From an uncultured Cryomorphaceae bacterium (GTDB lineage Bacteria > Bacteroidota > Bacteroidia > Flavobacteriales > Schleiferiaceae): a stretch of DNA of 59,596 bases. Under the pieces are notes generated by a model. It saw only the letters and a list, made by a program, of their open reading frames with translations, was not told the DNA's origin and searched no databases. Of the stretch, positions 16,831-25,709 are shown piece after piece. Location of the stretch: NCBI GenBank assembly GCA_913060465.1, contig CAJXTR010000002.1, forward strand, positions 1 to 59,596, written 5' to 3'. A program made the position numbers and the translations under genes. Position 1 is the stretch's first letter. Every line of letters begins with the position of its first letter.

Positions 16831-17028
16831 ATGAACAAAAGGACAAATATTAGTACGGTATTCACGCTACTTATTGCAATAGCAGTCAGTATGCCAATTC
16901 TAGGGCTCTACAACATTAAGGGCCTTATAAATGGCATCCCTACCGTATTAATTGTACTTCTTTTGATTTGGCTCGGCGTTATTGGCTACGGGATATTTTC
17001 TGATCAGAAAAGTCAAGAAGAAGAATGA
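16831..17028 (+). CDS. Small two-helix membrane protein coupled to the SLC5 kinase (CbrX-like position)
   Basis: 65 residues, two predicted membrane helices (about 9-27 and 36-54) and an acidic tail (SQEEE). No family is recognised from sequence. Its stop overlaps the kinase start (ATGA), implying translational coupling. In Pseudomonas a small gene, cbrX, occupies the same position ahead of cbrA; I infer positional and perhaps functional analogy. It also mirrors the DUF4212-symporter pairing just upstream: a small two-helix protein encoded directly before an SLC5-type protein. It could be a subunit of the sensor. Confidence 0.7.
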   Translation: MNKRTNISTVFTLLIAIAVSMPILGLYNIKGLINGIPTVLIVLLLIWLGVIGYGIFSDQKSQEEE

Positions 17029-19640
17029 GTGCTGTTTCCATCATAGCGATCACCGGTTTATACCTGTTTGTGCTGTTTTTAGTGGCGCAATGGGGTAAAG
17101 GTGTCGGTCGAACTTTCATTGAAAAACACAGTGGCCATTTTTACGCACTTGGCCTAGCCGTATATGCCACAGCATGGACCTTTTACGGCAGCATAGGCCG
17201 CGCGGCTACCCACGGCCTTGATTTCCTAGCAATCTATCTAGGTCCTGTTGCGATAATGCCAGTTTGGTGGATTTTGATGAAGAAAATGGTACGCATTTCA
17301 AAGGCGCAACACCTGAATTCATTATCAGATTTCATCACCGCTCGCTATGGAAAGAGCTGGTCCCTCGGAGTGGTTGTCACACTATTAGTAGTATTGGCCA
17401 TCACCCCCTATCTAGCATTACAGATTAAAGCCATTAGTTCGAGCGCTAACGTCCTTCTTTCAGATTTAAGCGTTCCACAGATTGACTTGGACCTTCTCAG
17501 CACACTATTGCTGCTCACCTTCACTATGATTTATGGGTTGCGCTTCGCTTTTGGAGAAGGAGAACGTTACGGACTCATCGCTGCCATCGGTTTTGAAAGT
17601 TTGGTCAAGCTCGTCGGTGCGTTTGTCGCTGGTTGGGTATTGGTGGGCGGATACCTTGGCGGGGTTAAAAAAATATACACAGATGCCTTTGAGGCGGGCC
17701 TTGATCAGTTAATGGTCATCCAAGATACTCGCAGTTGGTGGTGGCTTATGCTTATTAGCGCCTTTTCATTCATATTACTTCCCCGTCAATACCAGATGGG
17801 TGTAGTATCAAATAAAAATGAGAAGGATATCAAACGTGCGCTTTGGCTGATGCCGCTGTATTTACTCCTTATGAACTGGTGGGTTGTTCCCATTGCATTA
17901 AGTGGGAACATGCTATTAGACAACAGCATCAGTGCTGATTACCACTTTCTCCGCTTAGCACTACAATCTGGGAATCCCATACTTCCAGCAATGATCTTTA
18001 TTGGTGGCTTAGCAGCCTGTACATCAATGATCATCGTTAGCTCCTCCGCTCTTGGTGCCATGGTAAGTTCAAACATCTTGATACCGCTCGCTCTTAAAAA
18101 AAATGGCAGTCCCCGGTTCCAACTAAACCCGGTCATTACCAAAAGAATTGCCTTAATAATCATCTTCTCCCTGGCCTATTTATACTACACAAAGTTTGTG
18201 CAAAGCGAAGCGCTAGTGAGTATTGGAATTGTATCATTTATTGGAATTGCACAGCTCGCACCTGGTTTTTTTGCTGCATTATTTTGGCGTCGAGCAACGG
18301 CGCAAGGCGTGCTCGCCGGGCTTCTGGGAGGAATGGCTATATGGTTGATTACACTTGCACTTCCGCAATGGTCGACCATAAGCAGCTCAGGCATTCATAT
18401 CATCAACCTCTTTGAAGGCTGGTCGCCTGTGGCCACCATTGTCTTCCTTTCTCTAGCTATAAATTCGATACTCATGATCGTTGTTAGCGCTTTCAGTACC
18501 CAAAATGCTGTAGAGAAAAATCAGGCTGAAATATTCTACAACATTCTCCAAATCTCTCGAAACCGTTACGACCAAAGTCCCGTGACTACTGGGAAAATCA
18601 CCTTTGACCGGCTGGAGAAGATGTTGAACAAGTTTGTTCCGAATAGCATGCTTAGCGAAACCCTTTACAAACGCTATACGATCGACCGTATTCAGGCCGA
18701 TCCATATAAGGAGGTGCCTAGTGCGTTGGTAAGCTACGCAGAACGACTTCTGACTCAAGTCATAGGTACTGTAGCAGCGCGAATCGTACTTAGTCGAGAG
18801 ATCGAAAGTGACACCATCAATATCTTAGATGTCCAGGACATCATTGCCGAAACCAAGCAGACTCAACGGCTAAATATCGAGTTGAAGGAAAAAACCGAAA
18901 AGCTCGCGAACACCACCGCTCAACTTGTGGCGGCAAATGACCAACTCAAGGCGATGAGTCAACTCAAGGATGATTTCTTGTATACGGTCACACATGAATT
19001 GCGCAGCCCTTTGACTGCCATCCGAGCACAAATTGAGATCATTCGTGACGACCACGATATGCCTGAGGAGGTTAGGGACCAATTCCTCGATGCCACCATA
19101 TCAGAGAGTGAGCGCCTCACCCATTTGATTTCAAACATTCTAGACATTGAAAAATTTGAAAGTGGGAATCAACAGCTTCAATTCGGCGCTATTGACCTTT
19201 TCCAAGTTGCCCAACGAGTAGTAGATAACAATGAAGCATTGGCAAAAAAGAAAGGATTGAATATATCCCTAGAGGGCCCTAGTATGGCGATCGTCCATGC
19301 AGATGAAGATCGAATTCAGCAGGTCTTTGTCAACCTCGTGTCGAATGCCATCAAATATGCAGCGACTGAGATCCGTATTCGTGTATTGGACGGTTCAGAA
19401 ACCTCATTTTGTGTCCAAGTTGTTGATGACGGCCCTGGCGTAAAGGAATCGGACATCCCGCATTTATTTGAGAAATTCTACCAAAGCCAAGATCAAACCG
19501 TTAAAAAGCGCCTAGGAACGGGCCTAGGATTGGCCATTAGCTACAACATTATCAAAGCCCACAAAGGCATTCTTCATTTAGAGCACAACTCCAAAACCAC
19601 TGGAACAGTGTTCTCCTTCCAACTTCCAAAAACCCATTGA
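17025..19640 (+). CDS. SLC5-domain sensor histidine kinase (CbrA/CrbS type)
   Basis: 871 residues. The N-terminal half (about 1-500) is a sodium:solute-symporter-like domain with about thirteen membrane segments, including YATAWTFYGSIGRAATHG and the long ILLPRQYQMGVVSNKNEKD loop. Then come a linker (STAC-like, about 510-590), a coiled coil (about 600-645), and a kinase core with His657 in THELRSPLTAIRAQ, N-box VFVNLVSNAIKYA, and G-boxes DDGPGV and GTGLGL. All catalytic motifs are intact; there is no obvious PAS domain. CrbS-type kinases in gamma-proteobacteria control acs and acetate use, so acetate sensing is the likely role. Start coupled to the small upstream gene; stop one base before the response regulator. 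Confidence 0.92.
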   Translation: MSAVSIIAITGLYLFVLFLVAQWGKGVGRTFIEKHSGHFYALGLAVYATAWTFYGSIGRAATHGLDFLAIYLGPVAIMPVWWILMKKMVRISKAQHLNSLSDFITARYGKSWSLGVVVTLLVVLAITPYLALQIKAISSSANVLLSDLSVPQIDLDLLSTLLLLTFTMIYGLRFAFGEGERYGLIAAIGFESLVKLVGAFVAGWVLVGGYLGGVKKIYTDAFEAGLDQLMVIQDTRSWWWLMLISAFSFILLPRQYQMGVVSNKNEKDIKRALWLMPLYLLLMNWWVVPIALSGNMLLDNSISADYHFLRLALQSGNPILPAMIFIGGLAACTSMIIVSSSALGAMVSSNILIPLALKKNGSPRFQLNPVITKRIALIIIFSLAYLYYTKFVQSEALVSIGIVSFIGIAQLAPGFFAALFWRRATAQGVLAGLLGGMAIWLITLALPQWSTISSSGIHIINLFEGWSPVATIVFLSLAINSILMIVVSAFSTQNAVEKNQAEIFYNILQISRNRYDQSPVTTGKITFDRLEKMLNKFVPNSMLSETLYKRYTIDRIQADPYKEVPSALVSYAERLLTQVIGTVAARIVLSREIESDTINILDVQDIIAETKQTQRLNIELKEKTEKLANTTAQLVAANDQLKAMSQLKDDFLYTVTHELRSPLTAIRAQIEIIRDDHDMPEEVRDQFLDATISESERLTHLISNILDIEKFESGNQQLQFGAIDLFQVAQRVVDNNEALAKKKGLNISLEGPSMAIVHADEDRIQQVFVNLVSNAIKYAATEIRIRVLDGSETSFCVQVVDDGPGVKESDIPHLFEKFYQSQDQTVKKRLGTGLGLAISYNIIKAHKGILHLEHNSKTTGTVFSFQLPKTH

Positions 19641-19641
19641 T

Positions 19642-20007
19642 ATGAAACGCATTTTAATTGTCGACGACGAACCCAACATCGTACTATCCCTAGAATACCT
19701 CATGCGTTCTAAAGGCCTAGATGTCCGCATTGGACGAAATGGCAAGGAAGCACTAGAGCAACTCGAACAGGAGCGCTTCGATCTGATCCTGCTGGACATT
19801 ACTATGCCCGAAGTAGATGGGTATGAAATCTGCAAAATCGTCAAGAGCCATCCGGTATGGAAGGACACCCATGTGGTCTTCTTGAGTGCAAAAAGCAAGC
19901 AAAGTGATATTGAGAAAGGCATGAGTTTGGGCGCGTCCGATTATGTCGTAAAGCCCTTTTCTACGCGCGCTTTGAGCCAAAAAGTACTGGAACTGATCAA
20001 CCACTAA
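19642..20007 (+). CDS. Single-domain response regulator (receiver only)
   Basis: 121 residues, a complete receiver domain and nothing else. Seen: acidic pair Asp8-Asp9, phospho-acceptor Asp52 in LLDITMPEVDG, Ser82 in LSAKS, and Lys104 in VKPFS, so phosphorylation should work. There is no DNA-binding or enzymatic output domain, unlike CbrB or CrbR. It starts one base after the kinase stop, so it is the cognate partner. Output must pass through protein contact, perhaps with another regulator encoded nearby. Domain call certain, partner unknown. Confidence 0.93.
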   Translation: MKRILIVDDEPNIVLSLEYLMRSKGLDVRIGRNGKEALEQLEQERFDLILLDITMPEVDGYEICKIVKSHPVWKDTHVVFLSAKSKQSDIEKGMSLGASDYVVKPFSTRALSQKVLELINH

Positions 20008-20022
20008 TCAACCTAGACCGCC

Positions 20023-21912
20023 ATGAATACCTCCTACCGAAACGCCTTTAACAAAAGCATTGAAAACCCTGCCAATTTCTGGCTGGAGCAGGCGTATAAA
20101 CTGAATTGGACCAAACCTCCAACAGAAGCCTTACGCTTTAATGACAATGGTTCATCGATGTGGTTTCCAGACGGCAAACTCAACACGTCGGCCCTTTGCT
20201 TGGACTTTCACATTGATCAAGGCCGAGGCCATGAATGTGCACTTATTTACGACAGTCCAGTAACCAATACGAAAGCATCCTATACCTATATCGCGCTTTT
20301 GGAAGAGGTCAATGCTTTGGCGAAAGGCATGCAAGAAATGGGGCTCAAAAAAGGTGATACAGCTATTATTTATCTGCCCATGATTCCACAGGCAGCCATC
20401 GCAATGCTAGCCTGTGCAAGACTTGGCGTCGTCCACAGCGTAGTTTTTGGTGGCTTCGCTCCTCGAGAATTGGCCATTCGTATGGATGATGCAAAACCTA
20501 AAATCATCATCACCGCAGATGCCGGCATAGAAGTCAATAAGATTATTGACTACAAGCCCATGGTCGACGAGGGTATAAAATTGGCCGAGCACAAGCCCGA
20601 AAAAGTCATCGTTTACAACCGAAAAATATCGAATAACTGCCCAATGGGCAGTACGGATATGTGGTGGCAGGATTTTCATAAACCACATCATTGGGTAAAC
20701 CCTACGCCCGTGCTTTCAAACGACCCATTATACATCCTATACACCTCAGGAACTACGGGACTTCCAAAAGGAATTGTTAGAGAAAACGGTGGTCACGCTG
20801 TTGCCTTGCGGTACAGCATGGAGCACATTTATGGCATGAAACCAGGAGAGGTATTCTGGGCGGCTTCGGACGTAGGTTGGGTGGTTGGGCACAGCTACAT
20901 TATTTATGCACCGATGCTACTAGGCTGTACAACCGTATTATTCGAGGGCAAACCCATTAAAACGCCGGACGCTTCAACATTTTGGAGAATTATAGAAGAG
21001 CACAAGGTTAACACTATGTTCACCGCTCCAACCGCAATTCGCGCGATTCGAAAAGAAGATCCGGACGGCAACTTTATAAAACAACACGATTTATCACACT
21101 TCCGGGCGCAATTCTTAGCCGGCGAGCGCTGTGATGCAGATACTCTAAAATGGACGCAGGAACAACTTGGCGTTCCTGTTATAGACCACTGGTGGCAAAC
21201 CGAGAGTGGCTGGCCAATGATAGGCCAATGCCTTGGGTATGGGACCGATCCTGTCAAACCCGGATCTGCAAGCTTTCCTATTCCGGGCTATAATGTGCAG
21301 ATCATAAAAGAAGACGGCACAGTGGCCGGGGCCAATGAAGAAGGGCTCGTTTGTGTAAAACTGCCTTTACCTCCAGGCGCTTTGGCTGATCTATGGAATG
21401 ATACAGCTCGCTTTACAAGAGGATATCTCGAACCCGTTCCAGGATATTATTTCTCTGGAGATGGCGGTTATCAAGATGAAGAAGGCTATCTGTTTATCAC
21501 TGGACGTGTTGATGATGTTATAAATGTTGCTGGACACCGATTAAGTACCGCCGAAATGGAGGAAGTCATCGCTGCGCACCCCATGGTAGCTGAATGTGCG
21601 TGCTTTGGTATTCACGACGATTTGAAAGGTCAAGTTCCCATGGCCATGATTGTAACCACCCATGATGCAACGGAAAGCGAAGCATTAGAACAAGAACTAA
21701 AAACACAGATTCGCAGTGCCATAGGCGCTATAGCGAGTCTAAAAACCATCGTACGCGTTGAACGATTACCCAAAACAAGAAGCGGTAAGATTCTAAGGAA
21801 AACTTTGCGCGCTATCGTCGATGGCACTCCTTACACCATGCCTTCAACTATTGACGACCCCACCATCTTAAAAGAAATAGAACATCTATTCGAAACTCAT
21901 ATTAACCAGTAA
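20023..21912 (+). CDS. prpE: Propionyl-CoA synthetase-type acyl-CoA ligase (PrpE/ACSS3-like)
   Basis: 629 residues; forms acyl-CoA from a short carboxylate, ATP and CoA through an acyl-adenylate. Seen: P-loop YTSGTTGLPKGIVRENGGHAVAL (given here only as its positions, about 240-262), where the GIVRENGGH form is typical of propionyl-CoA synthetases rather than AcsA; the TAPTAIRAIR motif; DHWWQTESGWPM in the acyl pocket; and PKTRSGKIL with catalytic Lys589. Preference for propionate is inferred from the RENGGHA signature. It lies between the two-component genes and acsA, likely in one transcript. Confidence 0.85.
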   Translation: MNTSYRNAFNKSIENPANFWLEQAYKLNWTKPPTEALRFNDNGSSMWFPDGKLNTSALCLDFHIDQGRGHECALIYDSPVTNTKASYTYIALLEEVNALAKGMQEMGLKKGDTAIIYLPMIPQAAIAMLACARLGVVHSVVFGGFAPRELAIRMDDAKPKIIITADAGIEVNKIIDYKPMVDEGIKLAEHKPEKVIVYNRKISNNCPMGSTDMWWQDFHKPHHWVNPTPVLSNDPLYILYTSGTTGLPKGIVRENGGHAVALRYSMEHIYGMKPGEVFWAASDVGWVVGHSYIIYAPMLLGCTTVLFEGKPIKTPDASTFWRIIEEHKVNTMFTAPTAIRAIRKEDPDGNFIKQHDLSHFRAQFLAGERCDADTLKWTQEQLGVPVIDHWWQTESGWPMIGQCLGYGTDPVKPGSASFPIPGYNVQIIKEDGTVAGANEEGLVCVKLPLPPGALADLWNDTARFTRGYLEPVPGYYFSGDGGYQDEEGYLFITGRVDDVINVAGHRLSTAEMEEVIAAHPMVAECACFGIHDDLKGQVPMAMIVTTHDATESEALEQELKTQIRSAIGAIASLKTIVRVERLPKTRSGKILRKTLRAIVDGTPYTMPSTIDDPTILKEIEHLFETHINQ

Positions 21913-21925
21913 AAAAGAACGTATC

Positions 21926-23833
21926 ATGAATTTCTACGACATCGATTCATTTGAAAAATACCAAGCCGCATACAGTGCTTCTGTTGAAAATCCATCCGAA
22001 TTCTGGAACGGAATTGCACAGAACTACCAGTGGCAAAAACCGTGGAGTAACACACTCGATTGGAATTTCTCTGAGCCCAATATTAAATGGTTTGAAGATG
22101 GAAAATTGAACATCACGGAGAACTGCCTTGACCGTCATTTACCTGAACATGGCGATGATATCGCACTTATTTGGGAACCTAATGACCCTAATGAAAAGGA
22201 AGTTCGAATGACCTTCAAGGAGCTTCATGCCGAAGTTTGCAGGTTCGCTAACGTTTTGAAATCACGTGGCATTGGCAAAGGCGATCGCGTCGCTGTATAT
22301 ATGCCCATGGTACCTGAACTTACCATAGGCGTACTGGCTTGTGCTAGAATTGGAGCCGTGCATAGCGTAGTCTTTGCAGGTTTCTCTGCGAGTGCATTGG
22401 CAGATCGAATCAACGATTCCTCTTGTAAAGCAGTTCTGACTTCGGACGGTATGTACAGAGGTGCCAAAGCCCTTCCCGTTAAAACAACCGTTGACGATGC
22501 GCTTGAAAATTGTACAAGTGTTGAAACAGTCATTGTGGTAAAACGAGACGGCAGAGATGTTACCATGGTAGAAGGGCGTGATTTATGGTATGATGAGGCC
22601 GCGGCTGCTGTAGGGACCGATTGCCCCGCTGAGACTATGGATGCGGAGGATATGCTATTTATTCTCTACACTTCAGGATCTACCGGTAAACCGAAAGGGG
22701 TCGTACACACCTGTGGAGGCTACATGGTCTACGCTGGTTATAGCTTTAAAAATGTATTCCAATACAAGCGTGGCGATGTTTATTGGTGTACCGCGGATGT
22801 TGGCTGGATTACAGGACATAGCTACATCATTTACGGACCATTATTAAACGGGGCTACAACTATTATGTTTGAAGGCGTGCCTACATGGCCTGATGCTGGC
22901 CGATTCTGGGACGTTTGTGACAAATACCAAGTGAACCAATTCTACACCGCCCCTACCGCAATTCGCGCCTTGATGGCACTGGGAGACTCTTTTGTTGATC
23001 GGGCAAACCTCAGCAGTTTAAAGGTTATCGGATCAGTAGGCGAACCTATTAATGCTGAGGCTTGGAATTGGTACCATGAAAAAGTAGGGAAAGGACATTG
23101 TCCTATTGTAGATACATGGTGGCAGACGGAAACCGGCGGGATAATGATCTCGGGGCTAGGTGGACTCAGTCCACAACGTGCGACTTTTGCAGGCCTTCCT
23201 CTTCCTGGAATTCAACCAGAACTTTTAGATAGTGATGGAAATGAGATTCAAGGCGATGGTGTCGAAGGCTACCTCGTAGTCAAACACCCATGGCCTTCAA
23301 TGCTCCGTACTACATACGGCGATCACGAGCGTTGTAGAACCACTTATTTCAGTCATTACGATGGTTACTACTTTACTGGCGATGGTGCTCGTCGTGAGGA
23401 TGGAATGTTCCGAATCATTGGACGAGTAGATGATGTAATCAATGTCAGCGGTCACAGGTTTGGAACCGCCGAGATTGAAAACGCAATCAACTCAAGTTCT
23501 GTGGTTACGGAAAGTGCAGTAGTTGGCTACCCCCATGACATTAAGGGTCAAGGCATCTATGCCTATGTTATTTTGGAAGGTGGAGATCACGATGCTGCAG
23601 AAGTACGAAAAGCCATCATCAGTACCATAGTGGATGAGATCGGACCTATTGCTAAGCCCGATGTCATTCAAATAGTTCCTGGACTTCCAAAAACAAGGTC
23701 AGGTAAAATCATGCGTAGAATCTTAAGAAAAGTAGCAGAAGGTGATACTAGTAATCTTGGCGACACTTCGACATTACTTGATCCAAGTGTTGTTGAGACG
23801 ATAAAAGAAGATGCACTTAAATTAAGAGGTTAA
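21926..23833 (+). CDS. acsA: Acetyl-CoA synthetase
   Basis: 635 residues, the family length. Activates acetate to acetyl-CoA. Seen: FADVLK-like N region, LYTSGSTGKPKGVVHTCGG, the TADVGWITGHSYIIYGPL block, DTWWQTETGG in the acetate pocket, and PKTRSGKIMRRILRK with catalytic Lys594 (the residue that is acetylated in regulated homologues). Only 13 bases separate it from the preceding PrpE-type gene. The two proteins share an N-terminal pattern (ENP..FW, W, K.FEDGKLN), indicating an old duplication. Context supports regulated acetate assimilation. Confidence 0.95.
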   Translation: MNFYDIDSFEKYQAAYSASVENPSEFWNGIAQNYQWQKPWSNTLDWNFSEPNIKWFEDGKLNITENCLDRHLPEHGDDIALIWEPNDPNEKEVRMTFKELHAEVCRFANVLKSRGIGKGDRVAVYMPMVPELTIGVLACARIGAVHSVVFAGFSASALADRINDSSCKAVLTSDGMYRGAKALPVKTTVDDALENCTSVETVIVVKRDGRDVTMVEGRDLWYDEAAAAVGTDCPAETMDAEDMLFILYTSGSTGKPKGVVHTCGGYMVYAGYSFKNVFQYKRGDVYWCTADVGWITGHSYIIYGPLLNGATTIMFEGVPTWPDAGRFWDVCDKYQVNQFYTAPTAIRALMALGDSFVDRANLSSLKVIGSVGEPINAEAWNWYHEKVGKGHCPIVDTWWQTETGGIMISGLGGLSPQRATFAGLPLPGIQPELLDSDGNEIQGDGVEGYLVVKHPWPSMLRTTYGDHERCRTTYFSHYDGYYFTGDGARREDGMFRIIGRVDDVINVSGHRFGTAEIENAINSSSVVTESAVVGYPHDIKGQGIYAYVILEGGDHDAAEVRKAIISTIVDEIGPIAKPDVIQIVPGLPKTRSGKIMRRILRKVAEGDTSNLGDTSTLLDPSVVETIKEDALKLRG

Positions 23834-23840
23834 GCATCAA

Positions 23841-25709
23841 ATGGCTCCCGAACTTTTTCTCCACAAGCGGGTAGCTGAGGAATTAAAGCACCATCCCCCA
23901 TTCTCGGAATTGGAGGACGGTGCTTTATTGATTCTCGCTGAAAACACTGAGGTGATTTACGTGAATCGATCAGAAGCACTCTTCAACTTCAGCGATGCAT
24001 TAGCGCCTTACATTTATGTGGTGGCCGAAGGCACCATAGAATTATGGCGGGACGACCTGCTTATTGACCAGGTGGACCGTGGCGAAATGCTGGGACTTCG
24101 AACCATTTTTGAATCCGGCACGTACAAGGCAACGGCAAAACCTAAAGCCGGGCATGATGCACTGGTCTACGCCTTTCCTAAATCATTAGCGAAATCCGTC
24201 TTGGTAGACAACCCGTTAACGGAGCATTTTTTCCAGCTGGATTGGAAAGGAGATCGCGACGGCTTCATCCCCTCCGGCACTTCCCTTCGACGGTTAATGA
24301 AGCGAAAAGGCCAAGCCTTCGAACTCCCCATATCGGACGAACAACGCCTCTTAGAGGTACGTGAAGCAATAACCATTGCCGCTGATCAGTCTATTCAGGA
24401 GGCGGCACGTAGAATGAATGAGGCGAAAACCGACGCTATCGTGGTTACCGACCCGCACAACATTCCCTTAGGTATCATTACCGATAGTGATTTACGCAAG
24501 CACGTTGCCCTTCCTCATTTCCACCAAGGAATGCTATCAGACGAGGTCATGACGCACCCTCTGCACACCTTTTCCCAGCAACTAAGCTACACGGATGCCC
24601 TGGTCGCCATGGTGGAGCACCGGTTCCACCATCTAGTAATTACGGAAAATGGTGGCGTAAACGAACCGCTGGTGGGAATAATCAGTGACCACGACATCTT
24701 GCTTGAACAAGCGCTGAACCCCACCATCATTATAAAGAAGATGGACAAAGCCCCATCGCTTGCGGCGTTGGAGAAAACACTCGGAAAGGTGGAGCAACTT
24801 CGTGCAAACTATGTGGAAGCCAATACCAACAGTGCCATTGTTCAAAAAGTAATGACACAATGTTATTCCGGCCTTTACCGCAACGCTATTCGACTGGTTC
24901 AAAAAGAAATAGGTCCTCCCCCCTGCGCTTACACATGGATTGCCTTGGGTTCGTTGGGCCGCGGGGAACAACTCATCATTACCGATCAAGATCATGCCTT
25001 AGTGTACGAACAAGATGCTTGTGCGCCCTACATGGCAGATATGGCGGAAAAGGTGAGCGGCATTATGACCGCTTTGGGGTTTGAGGAAGATCACTATGGT
25101 GTGAGCGCTAGTAACCCGCAGTGGCGAGGCACACCGACACAATGGAAAAAAAGATTCGTGCAGTGGTGCACAGAAGGTGAAGGGGATGCGCTTTTGGCCC
25201 TGGGCATCATTTTGGATGCAACCGTCATAGATGGAGACCTTAATCTGTCTCTGCCGGTATTCAATGCGCTGTATCAACAAATACAATTGGACGAGGTTTT
25301 GATGAAAACCATGGCAGCGGATGCGCTTAGAAACCCAAGTCCATTGAATTTCTTCAAGCAGTTGAAGCTAGAATCGACGGGGGTATTTGATCTAAAACTT
25401 CGAGGCATTTTGCCTTTTATCGATGCCTCAAAAGTATTGGCGCTTAAGTTTGGAAAAGGTCACATTGCGGGAACCTCAGCGCGCCTGGAAGCCATCAAAA
25501 ACGAGGGAAACAAAGACCTCATTACCAGTGCCATTCATGCCTATGAAATCACACTATACTTGCGAGTAAAGTTTAGTAAAGCTAATAATAATGACGGCCG
25601 TTACATCAATCCCAACGCTTTGGACTCTTTGGACAGGCAGCTTTTGCGCAACGTACTTAAAACTTTGGAAGCCTTGCAGGATCATGTGAAACTTCAATTT
25701 TCACTGTGA
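23841..25709 (+). CDS. cNMP-binding-like / CBS pair / DUF294 nucleotidyltransferase protein
   Basis: 622 residues. In order: a cyclic-nucleotide-binding-like domain (about 1-130) whose cassette (RGEMLGLRTIF...TYKATAKP) lacks the usual GE and Arg positions, so cAMP binding is doubtful; two CBS motifs (about 165-300) that typically bind adenylates; a GlnD-like nucleotidyltransferase domain with ALGSLGRGEQLIITDQDHAL, whose Gly-Ser and Asp-x-Asp residues are intact (about 365-395); and a helical C-terminal domain. The DUF294 family often sits with SLC5 acetate transporters in diverse bacteria; a regulatory role is likely but the target is not known. Its stop overlaps the exonuclease start (TGATG). 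Confidence 0.88.
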   Translation: MAPELFLHKRVAEELKHHPPFSELEDGALLILAENTEVIYVNRSEALFNFSDALAPYIYVVAEGTIELWRDDLLIDQVDRGEMLGLRTIFESGTYKATAKPKAGHDALVYAFPKSLAKSVLVDNPLTEHFFQLDWKGDRDGFIPSGTSLRRLMKRKGQAFELPISDEQRLLEVREAITIAADQSIQEAARRMNEAKTDAIVVTDPHNIPLGIITDSDLRKHVALPHFHQGMLSDEVMTHPLHTFSQQLSYTDALVAMVEHRFHHLVITENGGVNEPLVGIISDHDILLEQALNPTIIIKKMDKAPSLAALEKTLGKVEQLRANYVEANTNSAIVQKVMTQCYSGLYRNAIRLVQKEIGPPPCAYTWIALGSLGRGEQLIITDQDHALVYEQDACAPYMADMAEKVSGIMTALGFEEDHYGVSASNPQWRGTPTQWKKRFVQWCTEGEGDALLALGIILDATVIDGDLNLSLPVFNALYQQIQLDEVLMKTMAADALRNPSPLNFFKQLKLESTGVFDLKLRGILPFIDASKVLALKFGKGHIAGTSARLEAIKNEGNKDLITSAIHAYEITLYLRVKFSKANNNDGRYINPNALDSLDRQLLRNVLKTLEALQDHVKLQFSL

